64,000 nt of DNA from Staphylococcus lugdunensis (GCF_002901705.1 NZ_PPPV01000016.1:148722-212721), one strand, 5' to 3'. Positions 19,137 to 30,379 are shown, counted from the stretch's first letter. Numbers and translations: made by a program. Notes: generated by a model from the letters alone, not told the origin.

Positions 19137-20090
19137 ATGTTAAGTATTAGTATAGCTTTTTTAACCTTTATATGTATCGTACCTACGCTCTTTAATAGTC
19201 AAACCTTTGTATCATTACGTCTCTATTTTATTTCTGTTATCTTAGCTTTTTCATTTGTACTAATAAATTTATGGCAACAAAGTTTTGTTTTATGTTATTT
19301 TTCTTTATTTATTGTACTGGTTACTGTGTTATTTGTTAAACATTTTTATCTTATAAAGCAGCAACAAGGTCGACAATTATTGCAAGAATTAATGAAATAT
19401 ATTTATCGCCTCTTATTATTTAGTTGCGCTTGTGCTTATATTAGCCTAATTCATGTACCCGTGTTCAACGGTTTATTTATATGGTTTAGTCTTATTGCTA
19501 TCAGTACGCTAACAACATTTGCATTATATTTATGTTTCTCATCAGCTTTTGGCAGAATGACAAACCATTGTACTTTTGATGGCATTATTGTGTTAGGTGC
19601 AGGTATTTTTACTGAAGCTGTCACACCTTTGTTAGCTAGTCGTTTAAACCGAGCACTATCAATATACAATCAACAATCACACTGTACAATCATTGTCAGT
19701 GGCGGTCAAGGTAAAGATGAACCAATTTCTGAAGCATTAGCAATGAAACGCTATCTTCTTTCACACGGTGTACCGGAACAATCTATTATCATGGAAGCAC
19801 ATTCTACAAACACTGCTGAAAATTTTCTTTATAGTAAATCAATTATCGATGCAATGACACCTAAACCAAATAAGCTCCTTGTAGTAACAAGTCAATTTCA
19901 TATACTTAGAGCTTTACGCTTTGCCCAGAAGTTTGGGCTACCGGTTCAAGGTATTGGAAGTTCAACACCCTGTCATTTATTAGCACGTTCGCTCATTCGA
20001 GATTTCCTTGGTTTGATGCATCAATATAAATTGTTGCTTACATTATACTTTGCATTATTGTTTATTAGCGCCATACTTTTGAACTTATAA
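19137..20090 (+). CDS. YdcF/ElyC-type (DUF218) membrane protein
   Basis: 317 residues; ATG after TGAGGT. Five or so hydrophobic segments fill residues 1-135. A cytosol- or wall-facing DUF218 domain follows (IIVLGAGIF near 148, TIIVSGGQGKDEPISEA near 183, NTAENFLYSKSI near 225, LLVVTSQFHILRA near 248), and a last membrane helix is at the C-terminus. Related SanA/ElyC proteins act in envelope integrity or lipid-carrier metabolism; the role here is unknown. It is monocistronic with its own terminator. Confidence 0.82.
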   Translation: MLSISIAFLTFICIVPTLFNSQTFVSLRLYFISVILAFSFVLINLWQQSFVLCYFSLFIVLVTVLFVKHFYLIKQQQGRQLLQELMKYIYRLLLFSCACAYISLIHVPVFNGLFIWFSLIAISTLTTFALYLCFSSAFGRMTNHCTFDGIIVLGAGIFTEAVTPLLASRLNRALSIYNQQSHCTIIVSGGQGKDEPISEALAMKRYLLSHGVPEQSIIMEAHSTNTAENFLYSKSIIDAMTPKPNKLLVVTSQFHILRALRFAQKFGLPVQGIGSSTPCHLLARSLIRDFLGLMHQYKLLLTLYFALLFISAILLNL

Positions 20091-20091
20091 A

Positions 20092-20148
20092 AATACAGAA
20101 GCAGATCATTTCTATTAAAATTTACATAGAAATGATCTGCTTCAACAT
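20092..20148. terminator. Terminator between the YdcF gene and hrtA
   Basis: GAAGCAGATCATTTCTAT and ATAGAAATGATCTGCTTC form a long perfect stem. A very similar hairpin is found at 25259. Confidence 0.85.
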
Positions 20149-20180
20149 GTCAGAAACATTTATGCCCCAGCCTATTCAGA

Positions 20181-20849
20181 CTAACCTGGTACAATTTGAC
20201 CGTCATATAATTGAATTACTCTATCAGCATATGCAAATAAGCGTTCATCATGGGTTATCATTATTCCCATCATATGGTTACTTTTAATTTGTGTTTTAAT
20301 CATATCAACAACTTGTACTGCACGCTTAGCATCTAAACTTGCTGTGGGTTCATCTGCTAAAATAATTTTCGGTTGATTCATAAAAGCACGCATAATGGCC
20401 ACACGCTGCTTTTCTCCACCAGATAGCATATGAGGATAAGCATCCAGCCGATGCGCTAAGCCTATATCACTTAATAACGTACGTGCATGTTGTTGGGCAT
20501 CATTATGAGATTGTCCTGCCTCCTTACCTACTAATGTCAATTGCTCTATGACACTTAAGTATGGTATTAAATAAGCTGCTTGAAAAATAAAGCCTATATC
20601 AGTTAACCTTAATGCACTATTATGACTTTGTGTCGAAAATAATGGTTTATCATTCACTTCAATTGTACCCTCGGTTGGTGTTAACAAACCACCCAGCATT
20701 GTTAGCAATGTAGTTTTACCTGAACCAGAGGCGCCGTTCAAAATAACGAACTCACCGTCAGCAATTTCAAAATCTATCCCTTTTAATACTTGTGTTTTTG
20801 CCTCACCTTGTCCAAATGTTTTACGAAGATTAGCTACCTTTAAAGTCAT
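20181..20849 (-). CDS. hrtA: HrtA, heme efflux ABC transporter ATPase
   Basis: 222 residues. Walker [10 protein letters not shown] (residues 39-47, Lys45), the ABC signature LSGGEKQR and Walker [12 protein letters not shown] are all intact, in the MacB/LolD-like class. HrtAB relieves heme toxicity by extracting heme from the membrane. The start overlaps the end of hrtB by 4 nt and its GGAGG lies inside hrtB, so the two are translationally coupled. Regulation by HssRS is supported by the operator at 21951. Confidence 0.96.
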   Translation of the reverse strand: MTLKVANLRKTFGQGEAKTQVLKGIDFEIADGEFVILNGASGSGKTTLLTMLGGLLTPTEGTIEVNDKPLFSTQSHNSALRLTDIGFIFQAAYLIPYLSVIEQLTLVGKEAGQSHNDAQQHARTLLSDIGLAHRLDAYPHMLSGGEKQRVAIMRAFMNQPKIILADEPTASLDAKRAVQVVDMIKTQIKSNHMMGIMITHDERLFAYADRVIQLYDGQIVPG

Positions 20850-21907
20850 GATGCATTTCCTCCAATCGCTTCTATAGGATCCACTTTTAATACTTTTATC
20901 ATTGATAATAACGCACCGATTAAAGCGACAAAGACAAAACCACCCAAAATCACTAAAATGTTAGTCAAATGAATATAAAACGGCATTGTTACTGGCATAA
21001 CAAATGTTAAACTCCATATCAGACCAACCGCAATACTCACTCCAAATAAAGTAATCAACATAATTTGTCCTATGAGTGCTATAAGTAAATGACGTGTCTT
21101 AATACCAATGGCTTTTAATATACCAATTTGGGAAATCTTTTGAATCGTCATAACGTAAAAGAACGCACTTAGCACAATGGCAGTAATGACAAATAAACTC
21201 ATGACCATTAAATTTAACGGTGCTTGTTCTGCCTGATAACTGGCTATATTTGCTTGCAATGTATCTGGTTTAACAAGCTCTAACTTAGAATCATCTGCAA
21301 GTTGTGAACGTTGTTTCTCATTTAAATCTTTCACTGGGAACACAATCGCAGCTTGTTTATTCAGTTGTTCGAAACCTTCTTGAGTCATCCATAACATTGA
21401 GCTATGCGCATACATCGTATTCTCTAAAATACCTGTAACATGATAGTGGGTTGAATGACCTTTAAAATGGACCTTATCACCAATCTGTATGCCTTTAGCA
21501 GTCAATTTATTATTGATTGCTATATCGTGTGCTTTTTTAGGATAGGTCCCAGCTTGCAATTGTGGTTTAAATGTCTTATCAGTAGTAACCGTCATTACAT
21601 CAAGTGAATCTTGATTAACAGTTAATACTTGTGGCTTTAAACGTGTCGGTTGTTGCTGTAATATTGTTCTTACTTTTGATGTGTCTTGAGCAGAAATATT
21701 AGATTTCTCCAACTGAGGCTGTGACATCTTTTGCATCACATAATGTTGTGCATGTTGTTGTTCAAAGAATGAAATATTTTCGCGTGCCAATCCTTGTGCC
21801 AGCCCTGTAATAAATAACACCATACTGGCCAACAAAATAATGATAAGCGTAATTAATATATAGCGAAATTTGTAAAATGTAATTTCTCGCCAAGCAAGTT
21901 TCATCAT
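20846..21907 (-). CDS. hrtB: HrtB, heme efflux ABC transporter permease
   Basis: 353 residues. It has the MacB/FtsX layout: an N-terminal helix (about 15-37), a large extracellular domain of about 190 residues, and three helices from about 225 to 345. Two adjacent ATG codons follow GGAAGTGA; the second (21904) is also possible. It is the first gene of the hrtBA operon, divergent from hssRS. HrtB dimers bind heme in the membrane and pass it outward with HrtA hydrolysing ATP (known from S. aureus and other Firmicutes). Confidence 0.95.
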   Translation of the reverse strand: MMKLAWREITFYKFRYILITLIIILLASMVLFITGLAQGLARENISFFEQQHAQHYVMQKMSQPQLEKSNISAQDTSKVRTILQQQPTRLKPQVLTVNQDSLDVMTVTTDKTFKPQLQAGTYPKKAHDIAINNKLTAKGIQIGDKVHFKGHSTHYHVTGILENTMYAHSSMLWMTQEGFEQLNKQAAIVFPVKDLNEKQRSQLADDSKLELVKPDTLQANIASYQAEQAPLNLMVMSLFVITAIVLSAFFYVMTIQKISQIGILKAIGIKTRHLLIALIGQIMLITLFGVSIAVGLIWSLTFVMPVTMPFYIHLTNILVILGGFVFVALIGALLSMIKVLKVDPIEAIGGNAS

Positions 21908-21950
21908 CTGTCACTTCCATTTCAAATTGATGGTTTGAGTATAGTTATGG

Positions 21951-21970
21951 AATGTGAACTGAATATGAAC
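21951..21970 (-). promoter_or_regulatory. HssR-binding direct repeat upstream of hrtBA
   Basis: On the minus strand the site reads GTTCATATT, two bases, GTTCACATT, ending 44 nt upstream of hrtB. It matches the published HssR direct repeat (GTTCATATT-N2-GTTCATATT) with one change. Phosphorylated HssR should bind here and induce heme efflux. Confidence 0.9.
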
Positions 21971-22034
21971 TAGATGACATTTGTTCAAAATAACTTAACA
22001 CCGTATAATAAAGAATAAAAAAGGAGCGTGTAGC

Positions 22035-22709
22035 GTGGTTAATTGTCTTATTGTGGATGACGATCAAACGATTTTAGATTATGTAGCTTCCCATTTAAAC
22101 AATGAGGGCTATCATACTTATACTAAACCGAGTGGTACAGCGGCCTTACAATTTTTAGAACAGCAAACTGTCGATATCGCGATTGTTGATATTATGATGG
22201 CTGGTATGGACGGGTTTGAATTATGCCAGCAAATAAAACTTGATTTTGATCTACCAGTCATTATGTTAACGGCACGTGATGCACTTACAGATAAAGAGCG
22301 CGCTTTTTTAAGTGGTACAGATGACTATGTCACAAAGCCATTTGAAATTAAGGAACTTATTTTTCGAATTAAAGCTGTACTTCGCCGCTATCAAATCAAT
22401 GCTGAACACATTATACAACTAGGCAACCTGACATTAAATGATAATTACATGGAAGTACAAGTAGATCATAAGACGATGACTTTACCCAAAAAGGAATTCC
22501 AATTATTATATATGCTCACGAGTCATCCTAAACAAGTGTTTTTACGAGATACGCTTATTGAAAAGGTGTGGGGATTTGATTATGAGGGAGATGAGCGAAC
22601 TTTAGACGTCCATATCAAACGCTTGAGACAACGCTTATCAAAATTAGCAGCCAATGTGACAATCACAACCGTCCGTGGCCAAGGATACAAGGTGGAAGCC
22701 CATGTTTAA
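22035..22709 (+). CDS. hssR: HssR, heme-sensing response regulator
   Basis: 224 residues with a GTG start after AAAGGAGCG. The receiver domain has the acidic pocket DDD at 8-10, phosphoacceptor Asp52 (VDIMM), Thr near 79 and Lys in TKPFE near 102. The OmpR-type winged-helix DNA-binding domain spans about 125-222 ([16 protein letters not shown]). Asp52 is the residue known to be phosphorylated in S. aureus HssR. It is upstream of and overlaps hssS, and divergent from its target hrtBA. Confidence 0.96.
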   Translation: MVNCLIVDDDQTILDYVASHLNNEGYHTYTKPSGTAALQFLEQQTVDIAIVDIMMAGMDGFELCQQIKLDFDLPVIMLTARDALTDKERAFLSGTDDYVTKPFEIKELIFRIKAVLRRYQINAEHIIQLGNLTLNDNYMEVQVDHKTMTLPKKEFQLLYMLTSHPKQVFLRDTLIEKVWGFDYEGDERTLDVHIKRLRQRLSKLAANVTITTVRGQGYKVEAHV

Positions 22710-24072
22710 ATCTTTATATTCAAGAATCGCCATCTATACCATTACCGTTATTTTACTAAGTGCCATCCTTAGCTTTTTCATATCAAATGTCTACTATCAT
22801 TTCAATTTAAAGCCTAAAAATGACCAAAAAATTATGACAACGTTAAAGGATGCAAGACAATTTGATGCTGCACAACAACATCAAGTTTCAACATCATTTT
22901 TCAAGCATCTCGCTGATATGAATTATCAAATTATGACGGTGGACAATTACGGTCATAAACATTTTTATGGTGCCGATTTTCGCAAAGATACCCTCTCAGC
23001 AACCAATATTCAACGTGTACTACAAGGTCATGATTATCATGGTATTGCGAAACAGCCTTTTCAATTGTTAGTCACAGGCTTTTTTGACAATGAAACAGAT
23101 AATACAGTCGGTGTAAGATTTAAAAGTTCAGAGGGATATGTTGCAGTATTTATGCGTCCTGACATTGGACAAACATTTAGTGAATTTAGAATCTTTTTAG
23201 CACTTCTGATCATTTTGTTGCTCATCATTTCAATTTCACTCATTATCGCTTCAACATACGCCATTATTAAACCTATACAGTCATTAAAATATGCCACAGA
23301 GCGACTGATGCATGGTGATTTTGATACACCTATTAAACAAACGCGAACAGATGAAATTGGCATTTTGCAATATCGTTTTGATACGATGCGACAATCACTA
23401 AAGCAAGTTGATGCGATGCGTCAACACTTCGTGCAAAATGTCTCTCATGAGATGAAGACACCTTTAACTCACATTCATCACGCATTAACACAACTACAAG
23501 CAAGCGACGATAAAGCGACACAACAAACAATTATCAATGATTTATTCACCATAACTTCACGCTTAAGTGACTTAACTAGAGAGTTGTTAATACTTTCAGA
23601 ACTTGACAATGCAAGTCATATTCAATTGAATTCAACGATACAGTTAGATCTATTACTCCAAGACTTGATTCGCCATGAACAATATTTAATTGAACGTAAA
23701 AATATTATCGTATACGCTGAATTACTACCTTCAAGCCTGTTAGGTAATGAGCGATTAATGCATCAAGCCTTTGAAAATTTACTGCGCAATGCGATCAAAT
23801 ATACTAATAATGAAGGTGCAATTAATATCAAACTTCAACATCGAAACAATCACGTTCATTTTACGATACAAAATGATGGTCAGCCGATGACTAAAGAAGC
23901 ACAGTTGCACATCTTCGACCGCTTCTATAAAGTAAATTCAAATGACACAAGTAATGGACTGGGATTATCAATTACTCAAGCAATTGTTCAGCTTCACCAT
24001 GGTCACATTGAAGTAGAGAGTAACAATCTTATTGGAACACAATTTACAGTCATACTCCCTTTCAAACCGTAA
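22702..24072 (+). CDS. hssS: HssS, heme-sensing histidine kinase
   Basis: 456 residues from ATG at 22702, which overlaps the hssR stop by 8 nt with GGTGGAAG upstream; a 9-codon longer frame is unsupported. Membrane helices at about 10-30 and 163-187 flank an extracellular sensor. HAMP follows, then the dimerisation box VSHEMKTPL with phosphoacceptor His249 (same number as in S. aureus), and the ATPase boxes [10 protein letters not shown] and GLGLSI. It phosphorylates HssR on heme exposure. Confidence 0.96.
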   Translation: MFKSLYSRIAIYTITVILLSAILSFFISNVYYHFNLKPKNDQKIMTTLKDARQFDAAQQHQVSTSFFKHLADMNYQIMTVDNYGHKHFYGADFRKDTLSATNIQRVLQGHDYHGIAKQPFQLLVTGFFDNETDNTVGVRFKSSEGYVAVFMRPDIGQTFSEFRIFLALLIILLLIISISLIIASTYAIIKPIQSLKYATERLMHGDFDTPIKQTRTDEIGILQYRFDTMRQSLKQVDAMRQHFVQNVSHEMKTPLTHIHHALTQLQASDDKATQQTIINDLFTITSRLSDLTRELLILSELDNASHIQLNSTIQLDLLLQDLIRHEQYLIERKNIIVYAELLPSSLLGNERLMHQAFENLLRNAIKYTNNEGAINIKLQHRNNHVHFTIQNDGQPMTKEAQLHIFDRFYKVNSNDTSNGLGLSITQAIVQLHHGHIEVESNNLIGTQFTVILPFKP

Positions 24073-24145
24073 GCAATGTTCTATGATCAATTGTTATATT
24101 TTAAAAATAAAATTGCTGCTAGCAACATATATTAGTTAAACAATA

Positions 24146-24198
24146 AAAATGGTACTTTCTAGTTTTATTTCCATAGAAAGTATCATTTTTATTTTTAA
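24146..24198 (+). terminator. Terminator after hssS
   Basis: AAAATGGTACTTTCTA and TAGAAAGTATCATTTTT pair, with a T-rich end. Confidence 0.75.
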
Positions 24199-24359
24199 AG
24201 CATGATGTAATATATTTCAGATTCAAGTGATTTTATAGTGCCTAAATATATATCATCAGCCCTATTTTACCGCTTATCACTGAATCATAACCACATAGCG
24301 ATAAGCTATTTCTTCAAATATGATTTCATGCTTAAATAGAGCTAAAGAAAGGAGTCGCC

Positions 24360-24800
24360 ATGAAATTAAAATTATTTATTAGTCCAAAGGAAACTGAACA
24401 ATATGTGGCTGTACATTCGCCTATATTAGATAACGACACTCAAACTGTTATTGACACAGTGAACCAATTATCACAGCCAAAATATCTCACTGCTCGTCAT
24501 GATGAAGATATCTATCGTCTGGCTATCACAGATATCACCACATTTCGCACTCAGCATAAAACGGTAACAGCAGTTAAAGACCATACAACATATGTTGTGA
24601 AAGAACGATTATATCAGCTAGAAAACATGTTAACCTCAAACTTTATCAGAATTTCAAAATCAGAAATTGTGAATATCGATAAAATTATAAAACTACAATT
24701 AGAACCCAACGGCTTAATCCGCATGTATTTAGAAGGCTGTGATTATACCTATTCTTCACGGCGCTATTTAAAATCTATCAAGGAGCGATTATCAATATGA
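24360..24800 (+). CDS. LytTR-domain DNA-binding regulator
   Basis: 146 residues; ATG after GAAAGGAG. There is no receiver domain: a ~40-residue N-terminal part is followed by a LytTR domain (about 45-146) with the typical FIRISKSEIVNIDKI and SRRYLKSIKERL segments. Such proteins, paired with a DUF3021 membrane protein, form LytTR regulatory systems in which the membrane partner inhibits the regulator. The stop overlaps the next start by 4 nt. It follows hssRS in the same order as in S. aureus; target unknown. Confidence 0.88.
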   Translation: MKLKLFISPKETEQYVAVHSPILDNDTQTVIDTVNQLSQPKYLTARHDEDIYRLAITDITTFRTQHKTVTAVKDHTTYVVKERLYQLENMLTSNFIRISKSEIVNIDKIIKLQLEPNGLIRMYLEGCDYTYSSRRYLKSIKERLSI

Positions 24801-25255
24801 CATCACTTTCTAAAAGCTTATTTATTAGTCTTATTATTGGCCTATCACTATCCATCATATTTAGCATGATATCAAATGGTGAACACTACTATCCGTTAGC
24901 ACCAGATTCAACATTCGGACAGCTTTATTATCAACACTTCAATGGACCTACTGTCATGTTGTTATCTATTATTATTTGGCTGCTGATCGGCATGGTATTT
25001 TTTGCAACAAACTTTATTTTCACGCATACCGATTGGAGTATTACTACTGCCACAGCATCACATTTCGTCTGTAGCTATCTTGGGTTCCTCCCTTTAGCTA
25101 CATTTGCAGGCTGGTTCAACCTAGATTTATCACACATTACTAAATTTACGATTATCTTTATCATCATCTATATGATCATCTGGGTCGTATCATTTTTGAA
25201 AAACAGACGTTACGTCAATGAAATCAATCAGCAGCTTCAACAACGTTTGAAATAA
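24797..25255 (+). CDS. DUF3021 membrane protein, partner of LytTR regulator
   Basis: 152 residues with four predicted helices (about 8-25, 52-76, 86-108 and 115-138), the DUF3021 layout. The ATGA overlap with the LytTR gene implies translational coupling. In characterised LytTR regulatory systems the membrane protein is an antagonist that sequesters the regulator; extension to this pair is inference. A long hairpin terminator follows. Confidence 0.85.
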   Translation: MTSLSKSLFISLIIGLSLSIIFSMISNGEHYYPLAPDSTFGQLYYQHFNGPTVMLLSIIIWLLIGMVFFATNFIFTHTDWSITTATASHFVCSYLGFLPLATFAGWFNLDLSHITKFTIIFIIIYMIIWVVSFLKNRRYVNEINQQLQQRLK

Positions 25256-25258
25256 TAA

Positions 25259-25317
25259 AAATAATGAAGCAGGCAATTTCTATTAAGTTTCAATGGAAAT
25301 TGCCTGCTTCATCTTGT
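25259..25317. terminator. Terminator between DUF3021 gene and mqo
   Basis: GAAGCAGGCAATTTC and GAAATTGCCTGCTTC pair; the element resembles that at 20092 in sequence and size. Confidence 0.85.
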
Positions 25318-25351
25318 CAAAGATATTGATGTCCTAGCCTATTTGGTTATA

Positions 25352-26830
25352 TTATTGCACATGCAGGTGTTTTTGTATTTCTTTATTTACTGCATGATAA
25401 ACATCTTCATGCTCTGATAACTTTAAGCCAAATGATGGTACCATTTCTTTTATTTTAGGTATCCAATCTTCAAACTCATCTCTATAGCAACGTTGTAATA
25501 CATCAAACATGATATCAACTGCAGTAGATGCCCCTGGAGATGCACCAAGTAATGCTGCTAACGTGCCATCATCACTTGTAATCACTTCTGTCCCAAACTG
25601 TAAATTTCCTTTACTTTGTTCAGTATCTTTAATCACTTGTACACGTTGCCCAGCCGTAATGACTTCCCAGTCTTCGTCTTGCGCATTCGGTACAAAGACA
25701 CGTAAATCATTCATACGAGCTTCATTTGATAACATTAACTGCGAAACTAAATACTTTGTTAACCCTATTTCTTTAATACCAGCTGATAACATCGTGACTA
25801 AGTTATTAGGTTTAACTGATTTAATTAAATCCAAATTTGACCCTGTTTTTAAAAATTTAGGTGAAAATCCAGCAAATGGGCCAAATAATAGCGCGCGTTC
25901 TCCATTAACAAAACGCGTATCTAAATGAGGTACTGACATAGGTGGCGCACCAATCTCTGCCTTACCATACACTTTGGCATGATGCTGTTGAATGACATTT
26001 GGATTGGTACATCTTAAGAAGAGACCACTTACTGGAAAGCCACCTATATGTTTAGAAGCCTTAATTCCAGTCTTTTGTAATAATGGCAAGCTGGCACCAC
26101 CTGCGCCTATAAAGACAAAACGTGACTCATACGTTGTAATATGATTTGTTGCTAAATCTTTAATAGTCACCAGCCAAGCCCCATTATCTAATTGTGCTAA
26201 ATCTTGAACTTCATGCTGATAATGAACATCCACATCTTTTGTTTTCAACTGTGCAATCAACTTCTTAGTTAATGTACCAAAATTCACATCCGTACCTGTT
26301 TCATCTCGTGTTAAGGCAATAGGCACATGAGATGTTCTTCCTGCCATCATTAACGGTACCCATTCGGTAATTTTTTCTTTGTCTTCTGTATAAACCATTT
26401 TTTCAAATAATACGTTCTTCTGTAGCGCTTTAACACGATTTTTCAAAAACCTCACATTATTCACGCCTTTGACAAAGCTCATATGTGGTACAGCTTGAAT
26501 GAAGTCTCCTGGCTCTGTTAAATGGCCAGTACGCACAAGGTAAGCCCAAAACTGTTTAGATATTTGAAACTGTTCGTTAATCTTGATTGCTTTCGTACAA
26601 TCAATGTCGCCGTTTTGTCCTTCTTTCGTATAATTCAGTTCACATAATGCTGAGTGCCCTGTGCCAGCATTATTCCATACATTTGAACTTTCTTCCCCCG
26701 GTTGTGCTAACTTCTCAAATAATTTAACGTCTTTATCTGGTGAGAGCTCGGTAATAAGCGTACCTAATGTCGCACTCATAATTCCTCCACCAATTAAGAT
26801 AACATCTGTCTTGCTAGGTGCTTGATTCAT
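25352..26830 (-). CDS. mqo: Malate:quinone oxidoreductase
   Basis: 492 residues starting [23 protein letters not shown] at 26830 has AAGGGGGAAG upstream; the longer frame adds 16 codons without support. It oxidises malate to oxaloacetate and passes electrons to menaquinone at the membrane surface. The FAD dinucleotide-binding [10 protein letters not shown] is at about 14-23 and [16 protein letters not shown] near 52 is the Mqo signature. In S. aureus the paralogue here (Mqo2) is associated with lactate and respiratory metabolism, consistent with lctP nearby. Confidence 0.93.
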   Translation of the reverse strand: MNQAPSKTDVILIGGGIMSATLGTLITELSPDKDVKLFEKLAQPGEESSNVWNNAGTGHSALCELNYTKEGQNGDIDCTKAIKINEQFQISKQFWAYLVRTGHLTEPGDFIQAVPHMSFVKGVNNVRFLKNRVKALQKNVLFEKMVYTEDKEKITEWVPLMMAGRTSHVPIALTRDETGTDVNFGTLTKKLIAQLKTKDVDVHYQHEVQDLAQLDNGAWLVTIKDLATNHITTYESRFVFIGAGGASLPLLQKTGIKASKHIGGFPVSGLFLRCTNPNVIQQHHAKVYGKAEIGAPPMSVPHLDTRFVNGERALLFGPFAGFSPKFLKTGSNLDLIKSVKPNNLVTMLSAGIKEIGLTKYLVSQLMLSNEARMNDLRVFVPNAQDEDWEVITAGQRVQVIKDTEQSKGNLQFGTEVITSDDGTLAALLGASPGASTAVDIMFDVLQRCYRDEFEDWIPKIKEMVPSFGLKLSEHEDVYHAVNKEIQKHLHVQ

Positions 26831-26886
26831 AACAAACACTTCCCCCTTTATCGTTTCACAACTAAGACTGACAAACAAATGCTTGT

Positions 26887-26903
26887 TTTAAAGCGCTTTC
26901 TTA
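26887..26903. promoter_or_regulatory. Possible CcpA cre site upstream of mqo
   Basis: TTAAAGCGCTTTCT has the palindromic AAAGCGCTTT core of a cre box with two mismatches to the consensus, about 60 nt upstream of the mqo start. Confidence 0.4.
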
Positions 26904-27129
26904 ATTAATGTTAAAAAATTCACCTTATTTAGGTGCTTTTTCTTAATTATAATGACTAACTCAATTATATACATAAATGAACTATGAAAAAAGCTTAAAC
27001 AAGTATATTTGTTCAAATATTTTCAATTATTCATAATGTTTTGTGCATTGTGCTTGCTAAGTTATTTCCAGCATATGTTTAGACATGATATAATTTTTAT
27101 AAACTATTTCACTAAAGAGGGCAATTTTT

Positions 27130-28278
27130 ATGAAGTCTTTTACTTTTTTAATGCACAATATTTATGCCTTAGGTGGCACAGTTAAAGCAGTTTCTCAATT
27201 GGCAAATACTTTAGCAGAGCGCGGCCATGACGTTACGATTGTCTCAGTTCTGCGTGCAGCCGACACACCTTATTTTGCGTTGAACAATAACATTAAGGTG
27301 ATAGACCTTGTCGATTATCGTCTCAAACCACAAAATATAAGTGGTATTATCGCAAATCGTATCCGTAAATTCACGCCATTATTAAAGCCTAAAAAAATAT
27401 CTAAATATGAACCAGGACTTACTCAATTATCTAGTTTTATTGAAAAGAAAATCATTGCCAGCATTAAGCAAACCGCAACTGATGTATTAGTCGGAACACG
27501 TGCCAGTTATAACATACTCGTGGCACAATTCGCTCCTAAAAATGTCTTTACTATTGGAATGGAACATATGAACTTCGACGCACATCCAACACGTTATCAG
27601 CACCAAATAATACGTGCTTATCAAGGTTTAGATGCCGTAACAACATTAACTGATAGTGATCAATTCGCCTATCAACAACGCATCCAAACGCCAGTTTACA
27701 TAGTTCCTAATATTATTAATCATCGTTTCATTGGAGCCCAAAAACAAAACATCATTATTAGCGCTGGTCGCTTAGACTATGAAAAAGGATATGACTTACT
27801 CATAGAAGCTGCACGTCGCATACAAGATGATTTGCGCCAAATTCGTTATCAAATCCACATCTACGGTGAAGGAAAAGAAAAGGCAGCATTAATCAATATG
27901 ATAGAACAGTATAACCTAAATGATATTATAAAATTGTTTCCTGCCACAAAAGACTTAGATAAGAAACTATCACGTAGTAAAATAACTGTCGTCCCATCAA
28001 GAAATGAGGGCTTTGGCATGGTTATTCTTGAAGCCATGGCACAGCATAATATTGTGATTAGCTTTAAAGACACTTTAGGACCATCTTATATTATCAATGC
28101 CGGAACCAATGGTTATTTGGCAGACTACGGAGATGCCGGATCATTGGCTAAATACATTGATATTGCGACACAATATTACACAAAATTAACCCCAATGATT
28201 GAAGCAGGCCAACAAACGTTAAAGCAATATACTGCTGACCATGTGTATGCTGCGTTTATGGCTATTTTCAAAGGATAA
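27130..28278 (+). CDS. GT4-family glycosyltransferase
   Basis: 382 residues; ATG after AAAGAGGG. A two-Rossmann GT-B fold is indicated by the N-terminal HNIYALGGTVKAVSQLANTL (acceptor domain), SAGRLDYEKGYDLLIEAARR near 214 and the donor-binding EX7E motif in RNEGFGMVILEAMAQ near 293. It has no membrane helix and would act at the inner face of the membrane. The related envelope enzyme at 30380 and the lactate permease lie next to it. Acceptor unknown; teichoic acid or another glycopolymer is an inference. Confidence 0.88.
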   Translation: MKSFTFLMHNIYALGGTVKAVSQLANTLAERGHDVTIVSVLRAADTPYFALNNNIKVIDLVDYRLKPQNISGIIANRIRKFTPLLKPKKISKYEPGLTQLSSFIEKKIIASIKQTATDVLVGTRASYNILVAQFAPKNVFTIGMEHMNFDAHPTRYQHQIIRAYQGLDAVTTLTDSDQFAYQQRIQTPVYIVPNIINHRFIGAQKQNIIISAGRLDYEKGYDLLIEAARRIQDDLRQIRYQIHIYGEGKEKAALINMIEQYNLNDIIKLFPATKDLDKKLSRSKITVVPSRNEGFGMVILEAMAQHNIVISFKDTLGPSYIINAGTNGYLADYGDAGSLAKYIDIATQYYTKLTPMIEAGQQTLKQYTADHVYAAFMAIFKG

Positions 28279-28377
28279 GTTGTATTTGAAGGACAGCTTA
28301 TGACAGCGTAAATATTCATATATAGATGCAATCATATTAACTAGCAAAATGGATTCTGTATATAATCAAAGAAAATG

Positions 28378-28421
28378 AGAGCGGGACAGCGAATTCACAA
28401 TGAATTCGTTGTCCCGTTCCG
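28378..28421. repeat. Short form of dispersed palindromic repeat
   Basis: GGGACAGCGAATTCA and TGAATTCGTTGTCCC form a near-perfect hairpin equal to the 3' arm of the long dispersed repeat. Confidence 0.7.
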
Positions 28422-28431
28422 TCATGGTTGC

Positions 28432-28468
28432 CGTACTTAATCGTTTACAGAGAAACGATTAAGTACTG
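28432..28468 (-). terminator. Terminator of lctP
   Basis: ACTTAATCGTTT and AAACGATTAAGT pair just 3' of the permease gene. Confidence 0.65.
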
Positions 28469-28485
28469 ATTTATTAAGTTCTTTT

Positions 28486-30087
28486 CTAGAATATTAATGA
28501 AAGTATGAATGTCCAAATACATACGAAGATTAATAATCCAATACTATATTTAAGTGTCATTTTTAATAAGTCAGATTCTTTACCAACTTGTTTAACAGCA
28601 GCTGTAGCAATAGCTATTGATTGAGGAGAAATCAATTTTGCAGCTACCCCACCAACTGTATTTGAAGCAACTAAGAGTGAACCACTTGTGCCAATTTGTT
28701 GTGCTACAGATGCTTGAATTGGAGCAAATAGCGAGTTGTTGTTTACAACTGAACCAGTCATAAATACACCAATCCATCCTAGAATTGGAGATAATACTGG
28801 GAAGACATTACCTGCTTTTGCAATACCTTGACCCATGGCACTACTTAAACCACCGTATGTTGTGATTTTAGAAATGGCTAAGATGAAACATATAGTTAAA
28901 ATAGGTAACCAAAGTTCTTTAAACGTTACACCAAATAATCGACCAGCATCACCAAAGCTAACTTTTTTAGCCATTAACACAGTAATCAGAATAGTGATTA
29001 AAATAGCGGTACCAGTTTGTCCAATGAAGTTAAATGATAACATGATTGGTTTGTGTGCAATATCACTAAACGTACCAGGTAAACTGAAGTTTAACACGAG
29101 TGATGAGAGTTTACCTTTTGGCAAGAATAATCCTTTAAATGAAGGTGAACTCCAAACCATCACAATCACAGTTAAGATAATGAAAGGACTCCAAGCATAT
29201 AATACTTGTTTTGCTGTAAGATGTTTTGTTGGTTCAGGTTTAACATCTTTTTGAACTCTAAAGATATTTTTAGGTTGGAATTTTCTAGAGAATAAAGCTA
29301 ATGCCCCCATTGATGCTAATGGTGGTACAATGTCAGCTAATTCTGGACCGTTGAATACAGTAAGTAAACCTTGTAAGACTGTATACGTAATAGATACTAC
29401 TAATATAGCTGGTAAAGTTTCTTTAATACCTTTGAAGCCATCGATAATTGCAATTAATAAGAATGGAATAAAGAAGTTAATGATGGCTAAAGTTAACGTA
29501 GATGTTTGAGATACACCCATAGCTGTAACATGTCCAGGCAAGTGTAATGTATCAACAATACCTACTGGAATTCCGATGGCACCAAATGCACCAGACGCTG
29601 CATTGGCTACCAAACACAACATCGCAGCTTGTAAAGGTCTGAAACCTAATTGAGTAAGTAATAAGGCACAAATTGCAATTGGTACACCAAAGCCTGCTGC
29701 CCCTTCTAAAAAGGCATTAAATGAAAAACCAATCAATAATAATTGAATACGTTGGTCTTGTGAAATGCTTGTAATGCTATCTTGAATTGTTTGGAATTGA
29801 CCAGATTCTTGTGTAATTTTATAAAGTAACACGGCCATCATTACAATATAGCCAATTGGAATAATACCTTGGTAGAAACCTTCTACTACGGCACCAGTAG
29901 CAATGCCACCAGGAAGTTTAAAGAATGGAATGGCGATAAGCAAAGTGACAACTAAAGTAGTGATTGCAGCATAAATCCCTTTCATTTTAAAAACTGTAAG
30001 ACATAATAAGAATAAGATAATTGGAATAGCTGCAACAATGCTTGATAACAATAAGTTATCAAAAGGATTAAAAGATTGAACTAACAT
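28486..30087 (-). CDS. lctP: L-lactate permease
   Basis: 533 residues from ATG at 30087 with AGAGGAG upstream; the longer frame to 30141 is unsupported. A LctP/LldP-family transporter with about 13 helices, an N-terminal FNPFDNLLLSSIVAAIPI segment and the conserved FLEGAAGFGVPIAI motif near residue 140. It imports L-lactate with protons. It is the usual staphylococcal second lactate permease locus near mqo; together they suit lactate/malate-driven respiration, including under nitrosative stress (known in S. aureus). Confidence 0.93.
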   Translation of the reverse strand: MLVQSFNPFDNLLLSSIVAAIPIILFLLCLTVFKMKGIYAAITTLVVTLLIAIPFFKLPGGIATGAVVEGFYQGIIPIGYIVMMAVLLYKITQESGQFQTIQDSITSISQDQRIQLLLIGFSFNAFLEGAAGFGVPIAICALLLTQLGFRPLQAAMLCLVANAASGAFGAIGIPVGIVDTLHLPGHVTAMGVSQTSTLTLAIINFFIPFLLIAIIDGFKGIKETLPAILVVSITYTVLQGLLTVFNGPELADIVPPLASMGALALFSRKFQPKNIFRVQKDVKPEPTKHLTAKQVLYAWSPFIILTVIVMVWSSPSFKGLFLPKGKLSSLVLNFSLPGTFSDIAHKPIMLSFNFIGQTGTAILITILITVLMAKKVSFGDAGRLFGVTFKELWLPILTICFILAISKITTYGGLSSAMGQGIAKAGNVFPVLSPILGWIGVFMTGSVVNNNSLFAPIQASVAQQIGTSGSLLVASNTVGGVAAKLISPQSIAIATAAVKQVGKESDLLKMTLKYSIGLLIFVCIWTFILSLIF

Positions 30088-30379
30088 ACATGACTCCTCT
30101 TTCTGTAGTTTATTTACAATGAACACAACGTGTGCATTCATCAGTTAGCCTTTGTGAAGTTTTTCACAATAAAAATATAACACCTTTATACCTATAATAC
30201 AATACTATTTCTAATGAATTCTATACAAAAATAAGCATTTAAAACCAAAAATTAGCATTGTATTTTTTACGAGAAATATGTAACTATCGTTTTATTGGAT
30301 TGTAAGCCGCATATCAGTGAATTATCTAATCTGACATGGTAAAATAAATGAAAATCGCTAACAGATAGAAGGTTAAATC

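Noticed and set aside
25352..26830. Naming the enzyme specifically Mqo2
   Set aside because: Gene order favours it, but the two staphylococcal Mqo paralogues cannot be told apart safely without alignment.
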